Shown in pieces: positions 28,850 through 37,572 of a DNA stretch of 64,000 nt. The translations under genes were made by a program, and so were the position numbers. Every line of letters begins with the position of its first letter. Position 1 is the stretch's first letter. Source of the stretch: Bacillus changyiensis (GTDB lineage: Bacteria > Bacillota > Bacilli > Bacillales > Bacillaceae); the NCBI RefSeq assembly GCF_027706145.1, contig NZ_JAQFWW010000005.1:62001-126000 (forward strand), read 5' to 3'. Under the pieces are notes generated by a model. It saw nothing but the letters and a program-made list of their open reading frames with translations. It searched no databases and was not told where the DNA came from.

Positions 28850-30160
28850 GCTTCTTTCCATCAGCTGAACCATCATCATCGCTTTACTGACAAGTGTACC
28901 TTGGTGAAAAACTTCAATATCCATTTTTCCAAATTTCCTTCCAGCTTCAAGAATATTCGGCTTTATTTCTATAACAGATTCCATTTGTACCGGTTTTAAA
29001 AAGTAGATCGTCATACTCTCTATCACCAAGTCACCTTTTTTATGAGATCGTAAAAAACGATTAGCTGCTTCGGTTAGAATCGTGGTAAATACGCCGTAAG
29101 ACAGCGTTCCCAAATGGTTTGTCATTTGTGGAGTTACTTCATATTGATAGACAGAAGAATGGTCAACGTCTAATTCTTTAAATCCGCCTGTTACAATATC
29201 ATCGAGCTTTTCGCCAACTTGCGGCTGTTTTTGAATCATTTGGAGCGCTTTTAAAACATCTTGTCTGCTGATCATACCAATCAACTTTTGCCGCTCATCT
29301 ACAACCGGAAGAACTTCGATTCCTTCCCAGACCATCATCTGCGCAGCTGAGGCGACAGATGTCTTACCAACAACAGTAATCGGATTTTTCGTCATGACTT
29401 TTTCGATTAAAACATGACGATCATATCCGGCAGCATCCTTCGATGTTAAAATGCCATGGATTTTCATCTGTTCATCAACAACTGGAAATCTTCCGTGCCC
29501 AGTTTCAAAATTCTTTTCATACCATCTTTCAAGCTTTTCTTGTGGAGATAAACAGACCGTTTTTTCAAGCGGTGTCAAAATATCTTCAACAAGTACGACC
29601 TCTTTTTTAATGAGTTGATCATAGATCGCCCTATTAATCATTGCTGCAACAGTAAAGGTATCATAACTTGTTGAAATAATTGGAAGTTCAAGCTTGTCAG
29701 CAAGTTCAATGATTGCCGGTTCCGTGTCAAAACCGCCAGTTACTAGAACAGCAGCACCTGCTTCAAGTGCATAGCGGTGTGCATTTATCCGATTTCCGAC
29801 GATTAAGAGATTACCGGCTCCAGTATATCTCATCATTGCATCAAGTTTCATTGCTCCGATAACAAATTTGTTTAATGTTTTGTGTAGACCTGCTTTTCCA
29901 CCTAAAACATGTCCATCGATCACATTTACCACTTCAGCATATGTCAGCTTCTCAATGTTTTCTTTTTTCTTTTGCTCGATCCTGATTGTACCAACTCTTT
30001 CGATCGTGCTAACAAATCCCTTATTCTCGGCCTCTTTAATCGCTCTATAAGCTGTTCCTTCACTTACTTTCATCTCTTTCGCAATCCGGCGGACAGAGAT
30101 TTTTTCGCCAACTGATAAAGAATCAATATATCTTATAATTTGTTCATGTTTTGTCGCCAA
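28847..30160 (-). CDS. ytoI: Multidomain CBS/DRTGG/hotdog protein YtoI
   Basis: A 437-residue protein with four parts. A winged-helix DNA-binding domain (1-65, KISVRRIAKEMKVSEGTAYRAIKEAE) comes first, then a DRTGG domain (about 70-185). Two CBS repeats follow (about 190-310, FPVVDEQMKIHGILTSKDA and LPVVDERQKLIGMISRQDV), and finally a hotdog thioesterase-like domain (about 330-437). CBS pairs bind adenine nucleotides, so this is probably a nucleotide-sensing regulator; its target genes are unknown. The order matches B. subtilis YtoI, next to nrnA and ytpI. Confidence 0.9.
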   Translation of the reverse strand: MATKHEQIIRYIDSLSVGEKISVRRIAKEMKVSEGTAYRAIKEAENKGFVSTIERVGTIRIEQKKKENIEKLTYAEVVNVIDGHVLGGKAGLHKTLNKFVIGAMKLDAMMRYTGAGNLLIVGNRINAHRYALEAGAAVLVTGGFDTEPAIIELADKLELPIISTSYDTFTVAAMINRAIYDQLIKKEVVLVEDILTPLEKTVCLSPQEKLERWYEKNFETGHGRFPVVDEQMKIHGILTSKDAAGYDRHVLIEKVMTKNPITVVGKTSVASAAQMMVWEGIEVLPVVDERQKLIGMISRQDVLKALQMIQKQPQVGEKLDDIVTGGFKELDVDHSSVYQYEVTPQMTNHLGTLSYGVFTTILTEAANRFLRSHKKGDLVIESMTIYFLKPVQMESVIEIKPNILEAGRKFGKMDIEVFHQGTLVSKAMMMVQLMERS

Positions 30161-30462
30161 TCTTTCTCACCTTCATCCTAAAACTGCTAGATATGATTTT
30201 ATTATAAATGCTCAAACGTTTTTTCCGCAATCAGACCTTGTAAAAATTCAATGAACAATAGCCTGATAAAAAAGCACAGTTAGCTAAGGCTGTACTCAGT
30301 CTTGTATTTGGCTTATGTGGTGAACTTCCAAAACAGTACAGTCTTTAGCCCTCAAATAGGGGGGCTTCAGTTTTGACTAGCTATAACATTGACGACATTA
30401 GTGAAATCTGACTTATTCTTTAGTTTGGTTTTTAACATTCGAAATTTTTATATACTTTTGAG
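30161..30462. other. Spacer between ytoI and the Xre module
   Basis: No gene is seen. Besides the terminator at 30268-30295 it holds a long-range inverted repeat (CTGTACT near 30289 with AGTACAG near 30336) and a hairpin AGCCCTC-AAATA-GGGGGGCT near 30346-30367. The mixture of unrelated hairpins suggests the scar of an inserted module, though no transposase remnant is readable. Confidence 0.3.
30268..30295 (-). terminator. Rho-independent terminator of the Xre module
   Basis: On the minus strand GTACAG pairs with CTGTGC (one G-U) and is followed by six T. It lies downstream of the 58-residue gene. Confidence 0.6.
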
Positions 30463-30639
30463 TTATCTTGAAGTGAAAAAATGATTCGGAACTAAGATAA
30501 ATACAATAGTTAAAACCAATATCAAAATCGAAGTGATCAGATTCATTTCAATTCCAACATGATGAAAAACAACTGACAAAATGTAACTCATCGCAAATGA
30601 AAATAATGTTACACTGACAATATTTAGAGACTTATTCAC
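30463..30639 (-). CDS. 58-residue membrane peptide of the Xre module
   Basis: A short minus-strand gene with a GTG start at 30639, GGAGG about 11 bases upstream and a TAA stop at 30463. The product has two hydrophobic segments (about 6-25 and 33-50) and a short polar tail (NHFFTSR). It starts 32 bases after the 138-residue membrane protein ends, on the same strand, so the three genes of the module are probably co-transcribed. No family is recognised. The GTG start and long spacing make the exact N-terminus uncertain. Confidence 0.6.
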   Translation of the reverse strand: MNKSLNIVSVTLFSFAMSYILSVVFHHVGIEMNLITSILILVLTIVFILVPNHFFTSR

Positions 30640-30671
30640 GATTTGCTCTACCTCCTCAATATATGCTTCTA

Positions 30672-31088
30672 CTACATAATTTTCTTATTTTTCCAAATTG
30701 AATAATAATAGTAAACGATAGAGATAAAGTATAAACCTATTAGGGAGAAAAACGATACCTTATTCATATAACCAAACATGACTAAAGTGAGAAGAGCAAG
30801 TGGCAATATTGTTATTAACAAATCAAACGCTTTCGATTTTGAGTTTTGGTTGATGAAGACAACCCTTTCATCTTTTTCTTCAATTTGTTGTTCTCTTGTT
30901 TTATTTTTCTCGTATGAACTGCGGAGAACTAATAATAAAAATCCGCAAAATCCAACTGCAAACGATACCAAATCCATTCTAGCAAATGGAATGTTTAACA
31001 CCTCTGCACCAACAATTCCTAAAGCAACCCCTGATAGCATGAAAAATACACCGCCAATTTCCAATAACCTCAGGTAACTAATATTCAT
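30672..31088 (-). CDS. Four-helix membrane protein of the Xre module
   Basis: A 138-residue protein with hydrophobic segments at about 8-27, 38-55, 85-104 and 110-128, and a charged cytoplasmic loop (KNKTREQQIEEKDERVVFI) in the middle. That layout and the E-KDER element resemble DUF2178-type membrane proteins, which are often paired with small Xre regulators. The ATG at 31088 overlaps the end of the regulator gene by 11 bases, with AGGAGGAGAGGAG as ribosome site inside it. The longer frame from 31106 has no suitable site. Confidence 0.7.
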   Translation of the reverse strand: MNISYLRLLEIGGVFFMLSGVALGIVGAEVLNIPFARMDLVSFAVGFCGFLLLVLRSSYEKNKTREQQIEEKDERVVFINQNSKSKAFDLLITILPLALLTLVMFGYMNKVSFFSLIGLYFISIVYYYYSIWKNKKIM

Positions 31089-31290
31089 TGCTCCTCTCCT
31101 CCTCATAAATAAAAATTTCTTCGACAGTCATTTCAAAGTATCTTGCAATCTTAAATGCCAAAACAATCGATGGGTTATACCTTCCATTTTCGAGGGAACT
31201 AATGGTCTGTCTAGTTACCTCTAGTGCATGAGCAAGTTCTTCTTGCTTAATCCCATGTTTTTTTCGAATCTCTTCCAATCTATTCTTCAT
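31078..31290 (-). CDS. Small Xre-family transcriptional regulator
   Basis: A 70-residue protein that is almost only a helix-turn-helix (EIRKKHGIKQEELAHALEVTRQTISSLENGRYNPS), of the single-domain type common beside membrane-protein genes in Gram-positive bacteria. The C-terminus (MTVEEIFIYEEE) is the usual dimerisation tail. GGAGGG lies upstream of the ATG, and a perfect palindrome at 31309-31328 lies just ahead, the likely operator for autoregulation. It is the first gene of a three-gene unit inserted between ytoI and ytkL. Confidence 0.85.
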   Translation of the reverse strand: MKNRLEEIRKKHGIKQEELAHALEVTRQTISSLENGRYNPSIVLAFKIARYFEMTVEEIFIYEEERSNEY

Positions 31291-31308
31291 TTTTAACTTC
31301 CCTCCTCT

Positions 31309-31328
31309 ATGGAAAGTTTACTTTCCAT
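31309..31328. promoter_or_regulatory. Palindromic operator upstream of the Xre regulator
   Basis: ATGGAAAGT-TT-ACTTTCCAT is a perfect dyad with 9-base arms, next to the ribosome-binding site of the regulator gene. Its position and symmetry fit an autoregulatory binding site. Confidence 0.6.
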
Positions 31329-31345
31329 TTTTAAAAAATTAGAAC

Positions 31346-31382
31346 AAAAAAACACCTTCAACACGTCTAACAATTGAAGGTG
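31346..31382 (-). terminator. Rho-independent terminator after ytkL
   Basis: CACCTTCAA pairs with TTGAAGGTG over a 12-base loop, followed by seven T on the minus strand. Confidence 0.88.
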
Positions 31383-31395
31383 CAGTATTCAGCTT

Positions 31396-32079
31396 TTATA
31401 ATTCAATTGATTCGCCACTGTTAAGAACTTTTCCAACACCGGCTGGCAAAAGGTCCACAAATGCATAAGGATCTTGCTTAATCATAGGAAATGTCGAGTA
31501 GTGAATCGGAACAACCTGCTTCGCTTTGAGCCATTCTGCAGCTAGTTTTGCATCTTCAGGCCCCATTGTAAAATTATCACCAATTGGCAAAAAGGCAAGG
31601 TCTATCTCGTTGAGTTCACCAATAAGCTTCATATCTGAGAAAAGGGCCGTATCACCTGCATGAAAGATCGTTTTTCCTGCAACCGTTAATAAAATTCCAG
31701 CAGGCATTCCCGTATAGACAAGCTTTTGGTTTTCTTCTTCTGTGTAAGCTGAACCGTGAAATGCTTGTGTTAATTTGACTTTACCAAAATCAAATTGATA
31801 TGCTCCACCAATATGCATCGGATGAACATTCAAGCCTTTCCAACCAAGGTATACAGCAAGTTCATTTGGTGCCACTATCAATGCCTGATTTTGTTTTGCG
31901 ATTTCTACAGTATCACCAACATGATCACTATGGCCGTGTGTTAGCAAGATCACATCTGCCTGAATATCCTCTGGTTTTAAATCCGTAAATGGATTTCCTG
32001 TCAGAAACGGATCAACAATAAGATGATGATCGCCTGTATCTACTGTCACGACTGAATGACCATGATATGTAACTTTCAT
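31396..32079 (-). CDS. ytkL: Metal-dependent hydrolase YtkL (UPF0173, metallo-beta-lactamase fold)
   Basis: A 227-residue metallo-beta-lactamase-fold hydrolase with the metal motif [10 protein letters not shown] (HxHxDH) near residue 52. Further metal ligands lie in [10 protein letters not shown] and VPIHYSTFP. These place it in the UPF0173 family, whose physiological substrate is unknown. The open frame starts at a GTG (32088) that is part of the GGGGTG ribosome site; the ATG at 32079 (MKVTYHGHS) is used. It lies 11 bases downstream of ytkK. Confidence 0.92.
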   Translation of the reverse strand: MKVTYHGHSVVTVDTGDHHLIVDPFLTGNPFTDLKPEDIQADVILLTHGHSDHVGDTVEIAKQNQALIVAPNELAVYLGWKGLNVHPMHIGGAYQFDFGKVKLTQAFHGSAYTEEENQKLVYTGMPAGILLTVAGKTIFHAGDTALFSDMKLIGELNEIDLAFLPIGDNFTMGPEDAKLAAEWLKAKQVVPIHYSTFPMIKQDPYAFVDLLPAGVGKVLNSGESIEL

Positions 32080-32090
32080 CAAATTCACCC

Positions 32091-32858
32091 CTATTTATCT
32101 TTTGTTTGGCGATTTATAACATTTAAACCACCTGTTGCTTCAATTACTGTTCCTGTAATATAGTCTGAATCTTCATCACACAAGAATGCAATAATCCTTG
32201 CAATGTCTTCACCGGTACCAGATCTCCCAATTGGTGTTTCTTGATCAAGAGATGCTCTCGCTTCTGAGATGGAGGATTCTTTCATCTCTCCAACAATATT
32301 GCCAGGGCAGATCATATTAGCGGTAATGCCAGACCCAGCTTCCTCTATAGCAATTGTTTTTGTCAGTGAAGCAAGACCAACTTTAGCAGCTCCAAAAGCT
32401 GAACGGTGTAACCAGCCTGGCGCATGATCCGCTCCTTGGAATCCGTAAGTAATAATACGGCCAAACCGCTGACGCCTCATGATCGGAATCACCGCTTTAA
32501 ATAAATGGAAGACAGAGCTTAAATTCCCTTCTAACATATTATACCACTCAGCCTCACTATAATCTGCTAGCTTTTTCCGTTCAAAGATATAGGGACCGGC
32601 ATTATTAATGAGCAAATCGATTCTTCCAAACCGATTGAGAGCTGTCTTCGCCAAGTGTTGTAAGTCTTCCTTTTTCGTGACATCTCCTTTAACAAACTGT
32701 ACACGGTCTAGCCATGACTGCCATTCCGTTTTCAGGCGGCTGACAGCTGCTTCATCTTGTCGATAGTTCACTGTCACCGAACAGCCTTTCTCCAGCAGCG
32801 CTTCAGTTACTTTCCGCCCTAATCCTTTTGAACCGGCTGTAATTAACGCATGGCGCAC
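32091..32858 (-). CDS. ytkK: Atypical short-chain dehydrogenase/reductase YtkK
   Basis: A 255-residue Rossmann protein of the SDR superfamily with the nucleotide loop [12 protein letters not shown] near the start, LLINNAGPY near 85 and a PG motif (CPGNIVGEM) near 190. The catalytic YxxxK is changed: the segment reads SAFGAAKVG, with Phe where Tyr is expected, though the Lys is kept. It may therefore bind a nucleotide without normal oxidoreductase chemistry. I chose the GTG at 32858, 6 bases after GGGAGGG, over the ATG at 32885. It is probably co-transcribed with ytkL. Confidence 0.85.
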   Translation of the reverse strand: MRHALITAGSKGLGRKVTEALLEKGCSVTVNYRQDEAAVSRLKTEWQSWLDRVQFVKGDVTKKEDLQHLAKTALNRFGRIDLLINNAGPYIFERKKLADYSEAEWYNMLEGNLSSVFHLFKAVIPIMRRQRFGRIITYGFQGADHAPGWLHRSAFGAAKVGLASLTKTIAIEEAGSGITANMICPGNIVGEMKESSISEARASLDQETPIGRSGTGEDIARIIAFLCDEDSDYITGTVIEATGGLNVINRQTKDK

Positions 32859-32961
32859 ATCTTTCCCTCCCAACCTGATGGGCATGATTTTGATTTTATT
32901 CTATCTATACTTTACTATAAAACTTTTACAATATCACATGTGAACACCCGTCCGAATAAAA

Positions 32962-32989
32962 ATAAAAAACCGGAGCAATTTGCTCCAGC
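32962..32989 (-). terminator. Rho-independent terminator after ytzD
   Basis: GGAGCA pairs with TGCTCC over a 3-base loop, followed by TTTTTT on the minus strand. It closes the argG-argH-ytzD unit. Confidence 0.85.
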
Positions 32990-32996
32990 TAAAAGT

Positions 32997-33143
32997 TCAT
33001 GACTTCTTTTGCTCTGTCAACGGTTTTCGATCAATATCCAAACTGACAAAACCACTAGAATAGGCATCTGCTATCAGTTTAACTGTTTCTTTTTCGCCAT
33101 TTGAATCATACAAATAAGCATTCGTTGATTTGTTCTGTTTCAT
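32997..33143 (-). CDS. ytzD: Small 48-residue protein downstream of argH (YtzD-like)
   Basis: A short gene with ATG at 33143, AGGAG upstream and a TGA stop followed at once by a terminator. The product (MKQNKSTNAYLYDSNGEKE at the start, DIDRKPLTEQKKS at the end) is soluble, charged and has no cysteine or membrane segment. B. subtilis has a similarly small gene, ytzD, in this position after argG-argH, and I assign the symbol on position and size, not on a checked alignment. Its function is unknown. Confidence 0.7.
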   Translation of the reverse strand: MKQNKSTNAYLYDSNGEKETVKLIADAYSSGFVSLDIDRKPLTEQKKS

Positions 33144-33218
33144 TCAGACACTCCTTCTGTCGATTCATTTCTTATTTTGTGTCTGAACCGCTATCGTTAT
33201 GAAAGAAACTGCAATTTG

Positions 33219-34598
33219 TTAAAAATTGTTTAACTGTTGCTTAGCATTTTGGAGCGCTTCTGCTACCTTTTTAAAGCCAGTTCCGCCCTCACTCATTCGT
33301 TTTTCAACTGCATGCTTTGGATCAAGGACAATGTAGACATCTTCAGTAAATTGTTTACTCATCTTTTTGTATTCTTCTAGCGGAAGATCGCTGAGAAAAA
33401 TCCCTTTTTCAATACATGTGTAGACAAGTTTACCTACTACTTCATGGGCTTCTCTAAATGGCATCCCTTTTTTCGCTAAATAATCAGCCAGTTCGGTTGC
33501 ATTTGAAAAATCATGTTGAGTTGCTTTTTTCATTTCATTGCTGTTCACTGTCATCGTTTTGATCATTCCGGTAAAAATCTCAAGACATCCCTGAACTGTT
33601 TTGACTGTATCAAACATACCTTCTTTATCTTCTTGAAGATCTTTATTATATGCCAAAGGAAGACCTTTCATAATGGTTAACAGTCCCATTAAACTCCCAT
33701 ATACACGCCCCGTTTTTCCACGAACTAATTCAGCCATATCAGGGTTTTTCTTTTGCGGCATCATACTGCTACCTGTAGCATATGTGTCATCAAGCTCAAC
33801 AAACTTGAATTCCTGTGAACACCACAATATGATTTCTTCAGAAAACCTTGATAAATGCATCATCAGAATGCTACTGACGCTTAAAAACTCAAGAATAAAA
33901 TCCCTATCACTGACACCGTCTAGACTGTTTTCATAAATCGAATCAAATCCAAGTTGCTCAGCAGAATATTGACGATCGATAGGAAATGTTGTCCCTGCTA
34001 GTGCACCACATCCTAGCGGTGATTGGTTGATCCGCTTTAATGCATCACTGTAGCGTTGTTTATCACGCTCCATCATCCAAAAATAGGCTAACAAATGATG
34101 GGCGAATGAAATTGGCTGTGCCCGCTGTAGATGTGTATAACCTGGTAAAATCGTTTCAATATGGTGTTCTGCTTTTTCAACAAGGACGTTTTGAAAAGCG
34201 GTGAGCAATTCAATCATATGCTCTGTATGATGTTTTAAGTAAAGATGCATATCGGTTGCTACTTGGTCGTTTCGGCTTCTAGCTGTATGAAGCTTTCCAC
34301 CAATCGGTCCGATTTCATCAATCAACATTTTTTCAAGATTTAAATGAATGTCTTCATGATCAACAGAAAAGACCAATTCATTTTTTTTCGCTTTTTGTAA
34401 AAGGGACTCTAAACCTTGCTTGATTTTTTCCGCTTCTTCTTTTGAAAGGATCCCGCACTTTCTCAACATAGCAAGATGTGCGAGTGATCCCAAAATATCT
34501 TCTTTTACAAGTGTTTTATCAAAATGGATCGATGCGCCGAATTCATCAACCCATTTTTCTGGTGTTTTTTGAAATCTGCCTCCCCAAAGCTTTTTCAT
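33219..34598 (-). CDS. argH: Argininosuccinate lyase
   Basis: ArgH splits argininosuccinate into arginine and fumarate, the last step of arginine synthesis. The 459-residue protein begins [17 protein letters not shown]. It carries [38 protein letters not shown] (catalytic His) and the superfamily signature [12 protein letters not shown] with its mobile catalytic Ser. The frame extends to 34655, but the ATG at 34598 overlaps the argG stop in ATGA and follows AGGAG inside argG, so argG and argH are translationally coupled. Confidence 0.97.
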   Translation of the reverse strand: MKKLWGGRFQKTPEKWVDEFGASIHFDKTLVKEDILGSLAHLAMLRKCGILSKEEAEKIKQGLESLLQKAKKNELVFSVDHEDIHLNLEKMLIDEIGPIGGKLHTARSRNDQVATDMHLYLKHHTEHMIELLTAFQNVLVEKAEHHIETILPGYTHLQRAQPISFAHHLLAYFWMMERDKQRYSDALKRINQSPLGCGALAGTTFPIDRQYSAEQLGFDSIYENSLDGVSDRDFILEFLSVSSILMMHLSRFSEEIILWCSQEFKFVELDDTYATGSSMMPQKKNPDMAELVRGKTGRVYGSLMGLLTIMKGLPLAYNKDLQEDKEGMFDTVKTVQGCLEIFTGMIKTMTVNSNEMKKATQHDFSNATELADYLAKKGMPFREAHEVVGKLVYTCIEKGIFLSDLPLEEYKKMSKQFTEDVYIVLDPKHAVEKRMSEGGTGFKKVAEALQNAKQQLNNF

Positions 34599-35806
34599 GC
34601 TTTTATCTGCTCCTTTTTTTGGACGATACTGTTTACTTTCGTTGGAAGACCCCATAGTTCAATAAAACCGATTGCTGCATGATGGTCAAATGCATCGTCT
34701 TTTGTGTAGGTTGCTAATTTTTCATCATAGAGCGAGTACTCTGATTTGCGGCCTTCAATAATAGCATGACCTTTAAACAATTTCACACGGACAATGCCTG
34801 TTACATGTTTTTGCGTTTCCTTTAAGAATGCGGATAACGCATTTCTTAAAGGAGAAAACCAAAGTCCGTTATAAATGACTTCCGCCATTTTTTGCTCGAT
34901 CAATGGTTTAAAATGAGCCACTTCTTTCACCAAAGTTAAATCTTCAAGTTCTTTATGTGCTTTTATTAGCGTTATCGCTCCGGGGCATTCATAGACTTCA
35001 CGGGACTTGATGCCAACAAGGCGGTTTTCAATATGGTCGATCCGACCCACTCCATGTTTTCCCGCCAGTTCATTTAATGTTAAAACCAATTCTGAGAGTG
35101 AATATGATATACCATCAATGGCTACTGGTATCCCTTGTTTAAATTCAATCTCAATGATTTCTGGTGTGTTCGGCGTTTTTTCAAGTGGGACTGTTAAATC
35201 ATAGGCTCCTTCAGGAGGTGCAGCCCAAGGGTCTTCCAAAATTCCGCATTCATTGCTTCTTCCCCATAGGTTTTGATCAATAGAGTATGGACTATCCAAA
35301 TGAATTGGGATAGGAATACCGTGTTTTTGTGCATATGCGATCTCTTCATCACGAGACCATTTCCATTCACGGACAGGAGCGAGAACCTCTAAATCCGGGT
35401 TCAATGACTGAATGGAAACTTCAAAACGCACTTGATCATTTCCTTTTCCTGTACAACCATGTGCGACAGCCTGAGCGTTTTCCTTCTCAGCTATTTCCAC
35501 TAGTTTTTTGGCGATGAGTGGTCTTGACAGGGCTGACACAAGTGGATACTTACCTTCATATAATGTGTGAGCCTGAAGTGCCAGCAATGCAAAATCTTGG
35601 GCGAATTCTTCTTTAGCATCAATCACATAAGAGTTAATAGCCCCAACTTGAAGCGCTTTTTGTTGAACAAAAGCAAGATCTTTCCCCTCACCAACATCTA
35701 AACAACAGGCAACCACATCATATCCCTGTTCTTGTAACCATTTAATCGCAACAGAAGTATCCAATCCTCCTGAGTAGGCTAAAACTACTTTTTTCTTTTG
35801 CAACAT
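34595..35806 (-). CDS. argG: Argininosuccinate synthase
   Basis: ArgG joins citrulline and aspartate with ATP. The PP-loop [17 protein letters not shown] is at residues 8-24, with [10 protein letters not shown], the [14 protein letters not shown] segment near 115 and the [11 protein letters not shown] segment near 175. At 403 residues it has the standard length. GAGGAG lies 10 bases before the ATG. The upstream region (35807-35920) contains AT-rich elements such as TGTATTTTTATAAA and TTTATTTTTATACA that may be ARG boxes for AhrC, but they are not clear enough to claim. Confidence 0.97.
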   Translation of the reverse strand: MLQKKKVVLAYSGGLDTSVAIKWLQEQGYDVVACCLDVGEGKDLAFVQQKALQVGAINSYVIDAKEEFAQDFALLALQAHTLYEGKYPLVSALSRPLIAKKLVEIAEKENAQAVAHGCTGKGNDQVRFEVSIQSLNPDLEVLAPVREWKWSRDEEIAYAQKHGIPIPIHLDSPYSIDQNLWGRSNECGILEDPWAAPPEGAYDLTVPLEKTPNTPEIIEIEFKQGIPVAIDGISYSLSELVLTLNELAGKHGVGRIDHIENRLVGIKSREVYECPGAITLIKAHKELEDLTLVKEVAHFKPLIEQKMAEVIYNGLWFSPLRNALSAFLKETQKHVTGIVRVKLFKGHAIIEGRKSEYSLYDEKLATYTKDDAFDHHAAIGFIELWGLPTKVNSIVQKKEQIKA

Positions 35807-35923
35807 GTTGAAAAAACTCCTCTCACCTAGTTGTTGTGTCTGTATAAAAATAAATTAAAATTTATAAAAATACAATTAGTAGTATAAACTTTAACAAGGA
35901 ATTATGGTTTTTTCAACCTTTTT

Positions 35924-35959
35924 ATAAAAAAAACTTCATTCAATTTTATGAATGAAGTT
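35924..35959 (-). terminator. Rho-independent terminator after moaB
   Basis: A perfect 11-bp stem AACTTCATTCA / TGAATGAAGTT with a 6-base loop is followed by eight T on the minus strand. Confidence 0.93.
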
Positions 35960-35964
35960 CGCTT

Positions 35965-36483
35965 TTATTTATCATGGATATCTTTTCTTAGTTCTCTCAT
36001 CACATGGGCAAGTTCAGGAATGATCAGTTTTGTCATGGCTAGTTTTACCGCGCCTCTTGAACCAGGTGTTAAAAATACAGCTTTATTTTGAATGACACCA
36101 GCAGCAGCTCTTGAGAGAATTGCGCTTGAGCCAATCTCAGTATAGCTTAGCATACGAAAAATTTCTCCAAATCCGGTGAGCTCCTTGCTGAAAAGCGGGC
36201 AAATGGCCTCAATCGTTACATCTCTGGCCGCAATCCCTGTTCCTCCATTCAACAAAATCACATCAATCCGGCTATCTTGACATCCTTCAAGCACTGCAGC
36301 TTTAATGTCTTCTTGATTGTCCTTGACAATCTGATAAGAAACCAGTTGATGCCCAGCATTCTGCAAATAATCTTTCATCAGTTGACCGCTTTTATCCGTT
36401 TCCTTCGTCCTTGTATCACTGACGGTCACTACTTGACAGGCCACACAATCTGGCGCTTCTTTTTTGTGTTCTTCAACGCTCAT
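35965..36483 (-). CDS. moaB: Molybdenum cofactor biosynthesis protein B
   Basis: A 172-residue MogA/MoaB-family protein, involved in preparing molybdopterin for metal insertion. The family signatures VVTVSDTRTKETDKSG, ILLNGGTGIAARDVTIEA and LTGFGEIFRMLSYTEIGSSAILSRAAAG are present, and the C-terminus has FLTPGSRGAVKLAM. The ATG at 36483 is 8 bases after GGAGG; the alternative two codons upstream leaves only 2 bases and is less likely. No other molybdenum genes are in the window. Confidence 0.92.
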   Translation of the reverse strand: MSVEEHKKEAPDCVACQVVTVSDTRTKETDKSGQLMKDYLQNAGHQLVSYQIVKDNQEDIKAAVLEGCQDSRIDVILLNGGTGIAARDVTIEAICPLFSKELTGFGEIFRMLSYTEIGSSAILSRAAAGVIQNKAVFLTPGSRGAVKLAMTKLIIPELAHVMRELRKDIHDK

Positions 36484-36568
36484 TTTCATTGCCTCCTTTT
36501 TATCTATTTATTATAAAGGAGTATGTCAACTTAAACGACTAGCCTGTATATTTATTCACTTTGACACA

Positions 36569-37267
36569 TCAAGAATACAAAGGATGTCGCCAGAACACTC
36601 GTGCCTCATGTGCTTTTCCTTCATAAAAAGCAATATCAACAGAGTGACCAGGCTCAATATTCTTCTTGATTCTGTCTTGCTCTTGAATCACGATTGTAAA
36701 TGGCGCATCATCAATTTTAATATCGTTACCATATACATCTTTTGTTACCACTAGTTTACCGTCATCAATCTCCACTGGGCAACATTGTAACACAATTCTC
36801 TTATCGACAAATTGATCAGAATCGCCTTTTTTTATTAATTTAAAATGCTTCTTGTCCCCGGAAGGATTCTTATTGGTTATTTCAACAATATCACCGAGAT
36901 GAATGTCTTTTTCCCTGACGATTTTTTCAGGTATAAAAGCTGATCTAGACCTTTGATTTAGAGCAATTGCTCCACCGCTTAACTTCCACTCTTTGACTAC
37001 ATAATGTTTAAGATCTGCAAGCAAGTCATCATCAGTAACATTTTGAAAATGATTTTTTGAGAAATCCTTTTCATTTTCAATGATAGCGTTTTGATTTTTG
37101 ATCTGTTTTTCTTGATTGACCAATTCCGGTAAACATTTGAGATGTTCCAAAAATTCAAAGTGTTGATCTGTAAACTCTTTTATATTAGATAAATTATGAA
37201 AGTTTAAATCTTTAATTGTTTCTTCTAGTCTCTTTTTGACTTCAATTAAAATCGCTTCTTTGTTCAT
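36569..37267 (-). CDS. Uncharacterised 232-residue protein
   Basis: I do not recognise this protein. The first 80 residues are highly charged and probably helical (KKRLEETIKDLNFHNLSN and similar). The second half looks like a compact beta-rich domain, with IPEKIVREKDIHLGDIVEI near 115 and FTIVIQEQDRIKKNIEPGHSV near 190. It has no signal peptide or membrane segment and only a few cysteines. It lies between moaB and ackA, with AAAGGAT upstream of the ATG, and its possible promoter (TTGAAA, 17 bases, GATATT) is in the gap. Coding quality (length, ribosome site, codon use) is good. Confidence 0.75.
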   Translation of the reverse strand: MNKEAILIEVKKRLEETIKDLNFHNLSNIKEFTDQHFEFLEHLKCLPELVNQEKQIKNQNAIIENEKDFSKNHFQNVTDDDLLADLKHYVVKEWKLSGGAIALNQRSRSAFIPEKIVREKDIHLGDIVEITNKNPSGDKKHFKLIKKGDSDQFVDKRIVLQCCPVEIDDGKLVVTKDVYGNDIKIDDAPFTIVIQEQDRIKKNIEPGHSVDIAFYEGKAHEARVFWRHPLYS

Positions 37268-37530
37268 CTAAAGCAATATCCTTTCGTTTTTATTACCTTT
37301 TATAATGACTTCGCCAAAAAAAATGCCTTCCTCCTCCAAAATCAGTGATCACAATTTTTATCAAAGCTCACTGTTCTATTTAATATCGTCATTTTTCGTT
37401 ATTTTTTCAATCTAAAATGACAAGCTGTTTGTCCAATATCTTAACACATATCTCAGATTCAATGTTCTTTGCTGCTTGTAATTGACTTCAAGTAAGGAGA
37501 GAGTATTGAAAGAGGGAAGGATGACAGAAT
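37268..37530. other. Spacer between the 232-residue gene and ackA
   Basis: No gene is seen. On the minus strand TTGAAA-17-GATATT is a possible promoter for the 232-residue protein. The remainder is AT-rich without clear repeats. Confidence 0.35.
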
Positions 37531-37560
37531 ATGACCTCGGCTACAAAATACCGAGGTCAT
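37531..37560 (-). terminator. Terminator-like hairpin after ackA
   Basis: A perfect 10-bp stem ATGACCTCGG / CCGAGGTCAT with a 10-base loop lies 13 bases after the ackA stop. The following minus-strand sequence (ATTCTG) has only a poor T run. Confidence 0.7.
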
Positions 37561-37572
37561 CAATGTTATTTT

